A program made the translations under genes and the position numbers. This document shows positions 12,501 to 27,500 of a stretch of DNA of 64,000 bases, in pieces; the stretch's first letter is position 1; each line of letters begins with the position of its first letter. The stretch is from Owenia fusiformis (taxonomy: Eukaryota > Annelida > Polychaeta > Sabellida > Oweniidae). The notes under the pieces were generated by a model. It saw nothing but the letters and a program-made list of their open reading frames with translations, ran no database searches and was not told where the DNA came from. Location: assembly GCA_903813345.2 (NCBI GenBank), contig CAIIXF020000009.1, forward strand, positions 34,167,259 to 34,231,258. Reading direction: 5' to 3'.

Positions 12501-15500
12501 TAAAGAAATAGAATGAAAATCAATCATAGTTTTCAGCTTTGACCTACATTTATGGTGAATGTCAATGGACCAAAGGTACCTTTTTGGAATCATTTTGAGC
12601 AATTTTACCTTATTTCAAGAAAATAATCACGAAAACAGCTATGATAGTCATACCATAACAGGTATGCCAGTCTGTAAATCTACATTCAAGTCTGTCAATT
12701 CCCCATGCATTGTCTGATTCTTTAGTTTCCATTTGATGAAAATTTCATATACACCAGAGCTATCATCATGACAACTGATAGAATCAAAACTTTGGAAAAG
12801 ACCTGAAATCGGGGACGGCATATTCACCTGAATACCATAGCAAACATAGGCATAGCCAGGGGGTGTGATGGGGGCACCCCCACCCCCTCCCATTAACCAA
12901 TAAAAATAGAACCATTAGAGGGAAGAAGAGATTTAAAATGCTTTTGACTTGAAGCTTCTAGCTCAATTTTGAAGGAATTTTTGTAAAATTTAAGACAAAT
13001 TAAACATTTTTTGAGTTGCTTATGCCGAGATCGCACCCCCCTCCCACTCTGATTGAAAGCTGGCTGCGCCCCTGATTGAAAGCTGGCTGCGCCCCTGATT
13101 AATTGCCATTGTGACATCATAATATAACACAATTTAAATTAGATAAGTTTCTATCGTTATTAGGTTATTCTCTGCCATCAAATTTTCGAAGGAATACATG
13201 TCAGTCAACTGGTTAAAATGTAACATTTCCCAAAGAATTATTTTTACAGCAGATAGTTTTGCAACATACCATTACCATAGCAACAACTTGAATTGGATAT
13301 TTTCACAACATTTTTCATTTTTTATGACCATACATGTATGAATGACATAATCTAATAAACTCAACGAAAATAAAGCATTACTGACCATTTTAATGACAAT
13401 AATTTCCCAGATTTATACATCATGATTAAAATTAAATGTGCAAGAACAAATGGTTATGACGTCATAATTAATATGCAAATCACCTTATTTGCATATTTTA
13501 TAAATTGTTTGATTGCTCTTTCCATTATCTTTCATTTGGTACAAATTTCACCTAAATCTGAGCAATATTGACGAAGATAGGGACCAAACACTGAAAAGAG
13601 CCCCTAAAAGTGGGTGTGGGATATTTACTTTGTTACCATAGCAACGCCATATCGGATTCAGAATTGCCAACTTGATATTTCCTGATTGCGTTATCCATTA
13701 CCTTCCATTTGCTGTGAATTTCATCTAAATCTGAGCAATAATGACAGAGATAGGGGCCATACACTGAAAAGAGCCCCTAAAAGTGGGCGTGGCATATTTA
13801 CTTGGTTACCATAGCAACGCCGTCGCGGATTCAGAATTGCCAACATCATTTTTCTTGATCAGTATCACGTATAGTTCATGAAAACATATGTCGCTTAGCT
13901 CGCCTCTAAAAAGGACACGGAACCTCTTATTTGGACTTTTGCTCCCACACTAAAAAGGACGATTCTCGGTTTGGAGAACGAAGTTCATCAATTTAAATGA
14001 GCATTATCCCTGCTTCGGACAAGTTTGATTTCTTTTACATAATATAGATTTGAATGTCTTCTTTTGAATAGTCATAAATTAATTTGGGTAATATTTCTAG
14101 ATTTCTCGCAAAAAAATATTAGCGCAGTACACTGATGAACTTCTTTCCCCAAATCGAGACTTGTATTTTATTGAATCGGTCTAATTGAGCGTTATCCCTG
14201 GTTCAGACCAATTTGTTATTTTTACGTCTTGTAGATTTAAATGTCCTCTTTTGAATATTCATAGTTTAATTTGGGTAATATTTCTATATTTTTCATGAAA
14301 AAAATTATTAGCCCAGGAGACTGTTCTCCAAACTGAGAATCGTCCTTTTTGAGATAACCTACCTTAGGGTATTGTGTACAAAATATCAACAAGGAGGCAT
14401 TCCCTATATCCCTCCGAATTTCGTTCGATGAGATAATTATTTGACATAATCAGAAAATCAAAGGATTATCTTGAAATAAAGTTAAAAATGTTGAACTCCT
14501 TTCAGAAAATGGGCATGACAGGGACAAGATCAAAAAGAAATTTGTTAAAATTGTGACAATTTGTTCAATCTTACTCTCAACTTGTCCCTACCCCTTCTAG
14601 TCCCTGTATATATATACATATATGATGACCATCAGAGTTTAAGAGATTTTATGATATCAGAGCATGCTACTAGTAAATGGAAAGGGATGTAATGAATTAT
14701 GTAAGCATGATTAGCAATGTTTGTAAAAGTAGAATATTGTAATTATGTCAGTCTCCAACTTTTTTTGTGGACACATTTGGTGTCTGTAACATGGCATCTG
14801 TACAAATTACGCCATCTGTAACAAATGACAGGTGGTGACATTTTGCAGGTTAATGCCTTCTTTTGTGTTGCCAAGGTTTTCCTTTAGTTCTGTATTTTGA
14901 CAATTTTTTTCATGAAAGTATTTTGTTGAGCAGAAGCTGATTGGAACTCATTTTGTGTCTTTGAATTAATAATCAGAAAATCGAAGACTTTTTATTGTTT
15001 CAAATTGACATTTCAGAATCAGAATTCTTTACTACTATTTAATAATTTCAATAGAACATTAAAAAAACATTTACTAATTTTCGTTTTTTGTACTATATTT
15101 CTTCTTCAACAAATAGTATAATATAATACAATGAATATGAAAATAATTTAAACTAACCAAAATTGTAAACATTATGATTTATTGGTGGTAATTTGAGGAA
15201 ATGTATCTAAACATTTAATACATCTGTATTCTGAACCTGCATGTTGAGATTGAACAATAGGAAATACAGGACAGTGTACACATAGTTTTATATTACATCT
15301 CCAGATGCCGATTCTATATGGAACTTCACACAGATTCCCATTCTGGCAGATTCCATGGCACACCCCATAGAGTATTGCAGCTTCAATCACTTAGACAATT
15401 ATATAGAACAGTTACAATATCTACACAAGTCTCAAATAGAGCTTGCAATACTTCGCAATGTTCAGATATATATATTTCCTTGGCTCAAACAACAGGATTT

Positions 15501-18500
15501 CACGAACAGGTATGTTTACATTTACATGATCTATGTCACCATTCACATGTTCTATGTCTACATTTACATGTCCTATGTCAACATTCACATGTTTTATGTC
15601 TACATTTACATGATCTATGTCTGCATTCACATGACCTATGTCTACATTCACATGATCTATGTCTGCATTTACATGATATATGTCTACATTCACATGATCT
15701 ATGTCTACATTCACATGTTCTATGTCTACATTCACATGTTCTATGTCTACATTCACATGATCTATGTCTGCATTCACATGATCTATGTCAACATATACAT
15801 GTTCTATGTCTTCATTTATATGATCTATGTCTACATATGAGCCATGTTTACATTTACACGATCCATGTCTACATTCACATGTTCTATGTCTACATTCACA
15901 TGATCTATGTCTACAATCACATGATCCATGTCTACATTCACATGTTCTATGTCTACATTCACATGATCTATGTCTACAATCACATGATCCATGTCTGCAT
16001 TCACATGACCTATGACCTATGTCAACATATACATGTTCTATGTCACCATTCACATAATCTATGTCTACATTTACATGATCCATGTCTACATTCACATGAT
16101 CTATGTCTACAATCACATGTTCCATATCTACATTCACATGATCCATGCCTACATTTACATGATATATGTCTACATTTACATACACAATGTCTACATTTAC
16201 ATGTTCTATAAGCCATCTTACATCTTTGTTGCCTAACCTAAACACTTCTATACATAGATTTATATGTACAATGTACATTCTCAAAGATTTAATAAGAAAT
16301 GAAACTAAAGCAACAGGTATGATTATTGGAAATTATCATTTAAACATGAACACTACAGGCAATTTTGATTTGAACAATCAGATCAAAGCCTATTTCCTGC
16401 TGCTAGTGGAACTTCCAATTATATACTAACCATGAAGTTCTTATGTGGAGCATCAGGACATACATGTTATTAATATTTTTTCAAATTCAATGATTAAAAG
16501 GCAGTCTGAAGCATGTTTTGCATTCCTGCAGTCAGGACATTTATATTTTTTAACTAATATAACACTAGTGTCTTTAGTGCAACTTATTTTGGCAGTTGTA
16601 TTAATTTTTATCATATTTATAATAAAAATTTAAAAAAAGCCTTTATCTACTTATTGAGTAAAGTGTAAATCTGTTTTATTTGGCACTATCCTCAGAATTA
16701 AATCATACTCCAGTTTTTTCCATATTTTAAAGTCAAATTAAATAACTAAACCAGAACAACGGCAACGCCAAAGCGTAGCGAATCCCATCGAACAGCCATG
16801 GATGGCATTTTTACAAACAAAGTATATAGCAAAAATGGCAGGCATTTTTCAAAATGGCCGCCTTCTACCAAAAGTGTCATTAGACCATTTGCCATACTTA
16901 TAGTATTCACATACCAAATATGAACAAAATCGCTCCACTACTTTTCGAGTTATAGTAAAATACGTTAAAATTTTTCAAAATGGCCGCCTTCTACCAAAAG
17001 TGTCATTAGACAGTGTGCCATGCTTACAGTATTCACATACCAAATATGAACAAAATCGCTTCACTACTTTTCGAATTATTATAAAATACATTAAAATGGC
17101 GGCCATTTTTCAAAATTTTTTCAAAATGGTCACCTTCTACTAAAAGTGTCATAGGATAGTGTGTCATGCTTTTAGTATTCACATACCAAATATGAACTAA
17201 ATCGCTCCACTACTTTTTGAGTTATAGTAAAATACGTTAAAATGGTGGCCATTTTGAAAAATGGCCGCCTTCTACCAAAAGTGTCATTAGACAGTGTGCC
17301 ATCCTTATAGTATTCACATACCAAATATGAACAAAATCGCTTCACTACTTTTCAAGTTATAGTAAAATAGGTTAAAATGGCGGCCATTTTTCAAAATGGT
17401 GGCCATTTTTTAAAATGGCCACCTTCTACCAAAAGTGTCTTTAGACAGTGTGCAATGTTTATAGTATTCACATACCAAATATGAACAAAATCGCTCCACT
17501 ACTTTTCGAGTTATAGTAAAAATCGTAAAATAACGAGTAAAGGCCGCCATTTTTCAAGATGGCTGCCATGTGCTTCTTTAATATCTACATTTCTAGCTTT
17601 ATTAATGTCCTATATTATTTTTTTACATTTAAAACATATTGCTATTACAGTTTTACATATTGCACCTAAATTATTGTAAATTCGGCACTAAAATGGCCGC
17701 CATTTTGAAATGAGCGGCCATTTTGAAAATCGGCTTTCGAGCAGAACTTCTACTCCCATAGGGTATATGTGTACAAAATATGAACAAAATCGGGCCAACG
17801 GTATTTGAGTTATTGCCCGGACGGACGGACGGACGGAGGCGTTCCCTATATCCCTCCGAACTTCGTTCGATGGGATAATAACACCAAAATAACTTCAGTT
17901 GTGATTTCGACAAGTTTTCTTTTGGGCATTTACCATCTAGCAATACTCACTGTAGGCTAGACAAGGTACAGTCTTGCACCATTCTGTAAGTTTTGTCTGA
18001 TTGTATCATAATTGTATAGTTTTATGATCTTTTCAATATCCAAATCTCAGTCATATCATCAGTGGATTCCACTATTTTATGGCCAAACTTTAATGTCCAG
18101 CTCAATTTCTATAAAACCCTTAGTTTATTTGGCAATGTTTCGTCTTTTCTCTCTATTTCCTTGATGGGCTGAATGGACCTGAAATGAAGGCCGGATTTTT
18201 ACTTTATTCACTTGCATAAAAAGCTAAATATATATTATATTCAACTGAGCTACAACCAAGCCCTTGGTTTTACCGAATGACCTAGATTTATAATTCTGAC
18301 TTCAGATCGGGGACCCCAAGATGTGTTAAGAAATGTCAGAATGTTGGGGGTCAATATGAGCAAATTTCACCTTCTGCTGGTCATTAAACAACAAAAATCA
18401 TTACAAATAGAAAACAAATATTTGAAAATCATCAATTTCAATTATGATGTACCGTAAGATATTTCTGTAGGCAAAAAATCGTGACTATTTGGACGACCCT

Positions 18501-21500
18501 TGTACATTGTTGGTTATCAACTTTTTACAATCTTTTTGATATATGAAATAGTGTTTGCAAGCTTTGTTCAGTCTGACAGGTACTTGATTGTACAAGAAGT
18601 AAGGGCGAGTGCACTTAACATCAGTAGATAAAAAGTACACATTGATAAGTGCATTGATAAACATCAATTTAATTTTTATTAGATTATTTCAGAGGGCAAA
18701 TGTGTAGATTATAAACAATATTGGCAACAATGAATAAAATGTATGATCACTCATATCAATAATACACTAAATACATACATATACTTATTACATACCAGTG
18801 GTTAATTCTTTCCACCTTTCTTGTTTTGTTTCTTTTTCTTCCCTCCATCCCCTCCTTGGGGTTTAGGTCCACTAGGCATCTGTTGGTTGTTGGGTTGAGG
18901 GGTGGAAGGTTGCTGGGGGTGTCCCCCTCTCCCCCCTCTGTTAGCTGGTCCCCCTCTCCCAAAATGACCTCTTCCTCCTCTCTGGTTTCCAATGTCAGGA
19001 GGTGGCTGTTGGCCTCCAGGATGAGGTTCCCCAGGTTGATAACCACCAGGGTAAGGATTCGCAGGGTGAAGTCCCCTAGGGTGAGGACCTCCAGGATGGA
19101 AGCCCCCTCTAGGGCCAGGACCTCCTCGTTGGCCTCCCTGGTTTCCTCCTCTAGGTGGTCCTTGAAACATTAAGGGACTTGGCTGCTGCTGCATACCTAA
19201 TTCGGGGCCTCTCTGGGGGTTTTGATGTCCCCCTTGAGAGCCTCTTCCTCCCCTGTGGAACCTCCCACCTCTTCTGCCCCGCCTTCCAATGGGATTATGA
19301 ATTCTGACCATGTCATGATCACGATGGATGCCCCATTTACTTCCACAAGTGCTACAAAGATTGAACTCCGAGCAGACCATGCATTTGAAGCGTATACCTT
19401 GAACCTTGTTAGTGCAAATATCACATTTGATGCCACGATGTACTGGGCCAAGATATTCTTTCTCATCTAGAAAAAACAAAATTTAGGGAAAAATATTTAT
19501 AGAATTTAAACTATGCAAGTAATTTTGTAGCCTTGCCCAAGTCGGTAGTATAATTTATTTATATTGATTTTCAATTACATACCACCTTGTAGCAATTAAT
19601 CTCCGCTGATATTATTCAACGGTTTTGAGACTTTCATAATTCCTACACATATGTCAGGGCTATTGCGAAACCATGTTTATGGGCGGGCAAGATGAGCTTG
19701 TGGCTCTTTGTCAACGTTTCTTGTTGAAATCCTCTCAGCTGCCGCATCCACTAAACTCTGGTTGAAACTCATCTGATAAAATATTTGTATTTTCATGATG
19801 AACTGTACAAGATTTGTTTGTAAAAAGTGTACCTGTTTAAAACATGCATAAATAACTAATGCTGCAGCCCTGTAATTCAGGGGCGGATGTGGGAAGCAAC
19901 AAGGGGGGCCCAAATTTCATGTCTGAGGAAAAAACTTTCGCGCTTGCATGGGAAAAAAGTTTTGAAATTTTGAGGCCCATTTTCTTCAAAATTTGGCCTG
20001 AAATTAAAAAATAAGGCTTTAAAAGGCCCAGTAATGACCAAAAAGGCCATGTCAAAAAGGCAGTGAAAATAAAATCTTAAGAATGAAAAGACATTGACTT
20101 AGGCAAGGCTAGTAATTTTGTTAAAATGTTGTTTAAAATTTACAGAATGCCATCTTCATATCCAGCTCAAAATTATATTTTGCTAATACAAACAAGGCAG
20201 ATAGGACTACCAAAAGCATTAAAGTACATGTACCTAAAAATTAACAAACTATTAAATGTAATGAAATTGAAAAAATTGAAGTAGCACTTTAAAAAGAAAT
20301 TAATGCAATTGATTTTGTGATTTGCAGTTTTCGAATGAAGAATTTCATTAATTTTGGAAACTACTATATTCCGGGTAATGTTCGCGTGCGATTTAATTTC
20401 GCTTTGTTCACAAATGTAGTAAAATTGTGAACATTTATCGTTGCGAAATTTGTGTTAAATCCCCAGGGATTTCACTCGGGCCTTTTGATATGTTTCGTTC
20501 GGTGTGAAACGTTTCTTCCAGTGTTGTTGGGCGAAGGCCTAAAAACATTTTGAATTGGCTTATGAGGCCAACAAAGGCAAGAACTGTTGACGACAATGAT
20601 ATCCTACAAATTGAAGTTGAAAAAGCCATTCAAGAATATTCAAATAAAGTCAATAAATGCCCTAAACATGGGAAATACAAACATTATTCGGATTCTGAAC
20701 GGGATAAAATAGCCCGCATTGATTCACCGTAATCAGAAAAAATTCAACTTGTGCAATCTGCGAAATGTCATCAACTCAAATCCGCGAAATTAAATAGCCG
20801 CGAAATTGCAATTTTAAAAAATCGCGAAAATTTTATAGCGTCGAAATTTACCCGGAGTTCAGTATTTCAAAACACAAAAGATCTAGATACTCTGTGTCCA
20901 TAGAATATACTGAAACTGAGAATCAGTAATACAACATTAATATTACTCTTTTAAGGCAAGGTGACTTTATATGTTGAAGAATATGATAAATTGTGGTATA
21001 CAGTATACAGGGTGGGCCAAAAATGCAATTTGTAAATTAAAACTGATGTAAAAATACATATATTTCACACCATATATACAATGATACATCATTGTGAAGA
21101 TATTTTCTCCCCATCATCATCATCAATAGGAAAATAGAAATTAAAAATAAATGTTTTGTGAGGTATGAGTCCATTCTCTATTAAGTAAGATCTGATGGAA
21201 AAATCGTAGGTTCTAAAGGCACTCTTGTACATTTCCATGTTTTAGGCTCCTAAACCCTCAGTTCTGCATACTGTAAATTGATATATCTATTTTTGCCCAT
21301 TATGTACTCTATAAAATGAGTATACCTCACAAATGAGTATGTTATAACTTTCCAAGCAAAAATAAGACAGTGCTGTTATATACCAAAATATTGGGAATTG
21401 AATTATCTTTAGTACAACACATAATTTTATTTGTTATGTTTGCAATAAACCAATTTCAGAGTTGATTTTTTAGCCCACCCTGTACCTGTATTCATACATT

Positions 21501-24500
21501 CAAATATTTAGTTTTCATATTTGTGATGTTATTTATTTTTGTGTATATTGAATTTTGGGTAGATTTAATTTTGGGATTCAGTTTACCTTTATCATCAAGC
21601 TGGTCCAGAGTCTCTGCAGCATCCTCAACACTATCTCCTACACTTTCCCCAAGACTTTCAAGGTCATCATCCTCATTCCCATCATCTTCGTATGGTAGAT
21701 TTGCCAGGCTTAATTGCAGGTCTTGAATTCGACAAGGGTAAAGCTCTATACCTATTGGTTCATCAACTGGAGTCCCTTTGTTTGGGTCAAATGACTGAGA
21801 CCATTCTTCTACCTGTATGTGAAATCAATTCATTCAGATCTTTACATCAAAAGTATAACATGAAGAATTCAAGCACATAAGGGATGACTGTAGAATGATT
21901 AAGCATTTAGTAATATTTCAGTCTCACACACCCATCCTACCCCTGTATTTAACTTTATGTGTGACATGTTAATACATGCAGCATTTTTGAGAAAAATTCA
22001 AGCAATAGAGGTTGTCAGTTTACATTTACCCATAATGCCTAAAAACTAATCATTTCTAAAATTTCATACTTAAAAACATCCCGGAAAATTTGAGATGAAT
22101 CCATGAGCTGGTTTGGCTGGAAACCTGTAGAAAGGTTTAATTGGTTTTAATTCGATTATTCACTTTTGGAGGATTTTGTGATTAATATTCAAGTCCACGA
22201 GTCAATTGATCCACCACTACATATTAGATGCATACCTACCTTGCTGGTGATGTAGTTGCCCATGTTGACCACTTCTACAGGGTGGCCATGTTGCTGCAAT
22301 GACATCATTTGTAACTTTGTAGTCTCAGCAATACCTTTATAAAAGATTAAATGAGCAATCAGCATAGAATTCATGCTGTTCATGTGAGACTGGTATCTTA
22401 TTAAAGGAACATTCCTTGCCAGAATATTTCTCTCCTGATATGGTAGCTACAATCATATATGTACTTTACATATTTAGCAAAACATGGGAAAATGTTTTCA
22501 TATGGTCAATATTGATCATTTAAAAATGTAGTACTCATTCCCAGTAAGCTGCCATCTTTTCAGATTTCTTTCAGGAAGTGATGTCATCGACTCTCACCTG
22601 TTATAACCTTGTCTATTACAGTATAGGAAAGAAGTACAAAATCACTTCTAAACAAGAAGCCCTTATCTTCTGTGTAAAAATATTTTCAGGAGTTGTCAAC
22701 TTAGAACTAAAGAAGAGATCATCAAAAGGATTTTAATCATAGACCAAATTGAAAAAAATATTCAGCTGGTTTAGTAATTCTAATAGATCCTTACCTAATG
22801 TTATATGCAAAGTTGAGAGTCGATGACATCACTTCCTGAGTGAAATTTTAAAAGATGGCAGCCTACTGGAATTGAGCACTACATTTTTAAGTGATCAATA
22901 TTGACCATTTCAAAACATTTTTCTGTTTTTTGATAAACTTGCAAAGTATGTATATGGTTATAGCTACCATATTAGGAGAGAGATGGTCTGGCAAGGAATA
23001 CCCCTTTAACTAATCCATTCATATGTTGATGAATAAAGATCACTGATTTACTAAGATTTACCATAGAGCTTGAACCATGCAAAAACAGGAAAGATGCTGT
23101 GCGTCTTAAATAAAAGTAATAGTTCATTGAGATGTAGCATGTGGTGCATATTTTCATCCTTGATAATTTTTCTCTAGTTTTATCAGGTTAGTTTTGGATA
23201 TTTTTTCTACATGGCCCTTTTGCCCTTTGTGCACTTTCTAATCACCAGACTCGTTTACCTTTAAGCAGCTGCAAATTCTCAGCATGAGCCTGTAAGGCTT
23301 TAACCTTTGCAGTTTTCAGCTCATAGATATTGCCTTCCAGGTCTCCATAGTGCGTATCAAGAACTGTCTGAGCCAAAGCTTTGTCTTCTTTAGCATCTTG
23401 TTGAGCCTTCCCAACTGCTTTATCGACAGCTTTGATGACATTACTCGTTCTGTTTATTGAGTTCTCAAATCGCTTTTCTCTCTTTGTTGCTAGTTCAATC
23501 AACTTTGCGACTTCTTTGAGTTTTGATTTTGCCGATTCATTGATGTCTTCACAATTGTGGCTGGCATGACCAGTCACAAAGCACACCTGTTATAGGAGAA
23601 CAAGAAAGATAAATGACAGATGAGTCAAAATGTTGAAGTATATTTTGAATGTTGAATTGAATGGGAAAAATTTGTAGCATCCTTATGTGACAAAACATCT
23701 GTCAAAGAAAATGAAGGAGAAATTCATCATGTTCATAAGCTAATCGAAAAGAGTATAATAAACAAATGTCCCCAAGTATAATATTCAATCACAAAATAAC
23801 ACACCTGGCAAAGAGCCTCATTGTCACTTGTGCAGAAAAATTTCACAGGCTCGTCTTTGTGTTTTGAACAGTAGACATTCTTTGTGGAGATAACCTCAAT
23901 AATAGCTTGGGCATCCTTTAATTCATCACCTGTGAAGTCTATCACCTATAAAGAGAAATATGTGGACTTTGTCAAACAATAATACAATGTTGGGAAAATG
24001 TCTGAAACTAAAAAAAACATATTACTCAGACCATCTCTGCCTTGCACAGAAGGAAACTTATAGGAGGCTGTGATATCTCACAATGATATAAAGTCACATA
24101 ACATCTCATGAAGAATCAAACTCCAAGATCCGCTACAGTAATCTTACATATGAAGAAACTGTCCTACTTCTCTCAAACTGAAGTATTTTTGCTTAGAACA
24201 GAAGAAGAATATGTTGAAGAATAAATGAAAAATATCAATACTTTGACATAAAAAAAACATGTATTCGGGACACAAACACTTATTCAAGATCCAGTCTGTA
24301 ATTCAATATTTTAATATTGTCACTTCATTTGAGACTGATTTGAGACAGCAAAATCATACAAAATATCTTTTAAAATTACCTGATGAGATTTTGTTAACTT
24401 GGAATGACGATGAGTTTTCCCACAAGACTGGCACAACTTTTCATCACACTCAATACAACGATGCTCTGCTGTGACATTTTCGCCTGATGCGGTACAAATA

Positions 24501-27500
24501 TCACAAAGACTTTCGATCGTAACCTTGTCAGCGCCATCTTTAGTGAGAATATTCTTTAATGCATCTACCATAGAATTCATATGGAAGTTGGTTAAGTAAT
24601 CCGCAGCACCTCCCCCAGTCTTTGAGAAGTTGGCTCGGCAAATCGGGCATGGGAATTGTGTATCATCAGTTGATTGTGAGATCCAGTAGTCAAGACATCC
24701 TTGGCAGAATACATGGAGACAGGGTAGACTTTTTGGGATATCATATATATCAAAACATATCTGGCATGTCAAGAACTCCTTATAATGTTCCTCCAATGAT
24801 GCCATATTGTTTGCCTAGTTAATACACCTTGTGGGAACTTTATTGTAGAAAGTATTCCATGACTTGATGAAGTTGAGGAATACTAATTTTGTAATCTGAA
24901 TAAAAGAAACACATTTAGAAATAAAGAATTCAATGTTATATACAATGTATATGGACTAGTTAAAAGATATGATGTAGCCTGGAGAAAATACAATTAGGAA
25001 ACATATTTTATATTTCGTTGCTATTTAGAAGGGGTTTAATTTAATGTAGAAAAGACATATTTAGATCTAGAAGTTACCTATTCCATTGTAGTTTTAGTTA
25101 GGCCTGTGGTATAAACGCTTTGGAAAATTTGCAAAATATAATAGCTGCAAAATTCCAATATTTCTTATTTGCAAAATATAATCTAGTATAATATGATCTT
25201 GTTGAGTTGACATGTGGATTGTGATTTAACATTTAAATTGGGAACCTTAAAAGAGTAAATTAACATTGGTTTTTTTAAACATTTTGCAATGGAGATTTTG
25301 GGGGGTTTTGTTTTAAGTTTTTGCATACTTTTTGTTAAATCAACCAACATTTCCTTTTTATAACTTAATATTGAGAGGTCTAAGAAAATGTTGTTCATGT
25401 ATATGCTATTTTGTTCCAACAAGGTTCGGAAAGACATTTTATTTCATTCTCAAGAATTGGGAGAAAGGAACAAAAATGCACTAAAAGACAAAAAATGTTA
25501 ACAAAAACAGTTATATAAAATATATATAAATATTTTTTTGCAATTGTTGCCGATCAGTCAACATTACATAAAGGACTGTGTTTTTTTACAGAATGTTTTC
25601 AATAATTGGTTGAAGAGAAAAACATTGTTGAATTCAGTTCTCCATATCGATACCTATCTTTTGAATAAAGTTTGGTAAATAACTGCAAATCAAAGTTGTT
25701 TTCAAAGAAAATTACTCACAGAATTCAATGAAATATGTCATCAGATTGAAGAAAATATTGGTCTTTAATGGTTAAAAACACAGATCTCCTAAATCTCATT
25801 AAAAACAGGACTTCAACAATTATTCAAAGCTATTTAGAGGGGTACAATCATACAATTCTAACCTGGTGAAAATATATTTGGAAGTTTATCATTTCATAGT
25901 TTTTCAGTTAGGGCTCACTTATCCTATGTGTTTTGAAGTTTACTAATTTCTTTCTGAAAATGTAGTATGAGGTGTAAGTCATCATTGTTTCAGGCAAGTT
26001 TAGGGCAACTGTCTGGCAAGTACCCCATCAAATCACAATATGGTCCACTGAGTGCTTATTTTTTGATACAAGTACGAGTATAGTGAATCTGACTAGATCT
26101 ATTGTTACAACTTCCAAATATTTACAAGACCATGTCAGCTCATTATACATGTACATGTTATATTGACTTTTAGATTTTGTCATGTAACAGTATCACCCTA
26201 TATAAAGTGAGTGAATGGGGATCATATAGATACAGTAAAGGATGAGAAGTGCACTAATATAAGACTTATACTTCATAATTACATTTGTGATTTTAGAAAG
26301 ATTCATAGGCCTACTAAAAAGTGAAGCAGAAAAAGTGCATGCGTTTTATTGATTATTTTTGAAAAAATTTTTGCACTAATCAATTGATATGTGCATGATC
26401 ATTTATCAACCAAACTTATCCCATGAATGAATTCCAGTAGAATCAGCTGATAACAATTCTTTTAGAAGAACTGAAATGGTTGAGGTAATACCAACATGAT
26501 CACTGCAATACACCACTTCTCATCACAAATCATTGCCATTTCTTCCTCAAAATTTTGATTATCCGTTATAAAACATGTTCATATCTGATAGAAATATATC
26601 AAGAAACAAAGCATAGCCCTAACAGTGTACAATATTAAGCTAACACATGCTCAATCACTATAGAATTACTGCAGGTCTACTGACATTTTGACAATGATAC
26701 AATCCGATATATTGTGGGAGATTTTATGACATCTTTAAAAGACTGTTCCATCGTAAGTACGAGTTTGATTAGATCTATATTGAAAACACATGATATGTAC
26801 AATATATGGACTCTGATATAGGCTAAGTATCATCTAATAGACTGTTAGTCTATACAAATATCGACATTATACATCAAAGTTGTGGTGGTGACTATGGCAT
26901 TATTTTTGCTTCTTTATTCATTAAATTCAAATATATTCGATGTAAGAAATATTAATATTCGCTAAATCATTTTCCATTCGGTAAAAACGTTTATATGTTT
27001 GTTACAGCAAATTAAGTTTTCAAAATAGCCAATTACTTAATACTATGTGCATTAAATTACATATTTCATTCGCTAAATGATATGTTTTTTGCATAAATTG
27101 TTATGGTATTCCTTAAAAGTAACACATTATATGCACAATATTTAATTTCTATTTGAACCCTACCGAAATAATTTTGCCTATATTTACCAAATGACTTATT
27201 TTTCTATGACATAGTTAATGTATTTTACCGAAAGCTAATTTGCCATTTACCGAATTCAATAAAGTAATATTCGATATCTTTCGTTGTTATTCGATATTTT
27301 ATCACGTGCCCTCGAGATTTGCAAAATGGCCTCGCAGCTATTCTACATCGTTCAAATATATCACGTGACTGAAAGACTCGTAAAGTATCGAAAAATAGCA
27401 AAATTTATCGAATGTGGCATTCGGTATTTACCGAATATAACTAATTTAAATACCGAATGTACAAATAATTAATTGAATTATACGTGCGTTAATGAAAACA

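Noticed and set aside
15172-15390. Cys-rich 72-codon minus-strand ORF
   Set aside because: It begins with GTG, has an in-frame stop just upstream, and overlaps the well-supported TEDC2 exon on the other strand.
15510-16215. CRISPR-like array
   Set aside because: The repeats are contiguous with no spacers, in a eukaryotic intron.
15318-16284. ORFs of 297 (plus) and 287 (minus) codons with HSHDLCL / HVNVDID heptads as a repeat protein gene
   Set aside because: They arise from a 21-bp tandem repeat that is open in several frames on both strands; no promoter, splice context or flanking conserved sequence supports them.
18826-19470. Plus-strand ORFs rich in Ser/Arg/Pro opposite the last TRIM-ZZ exon
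   Set aside because: Composition simply mirrors the Gly/Arg-rich coding strand.
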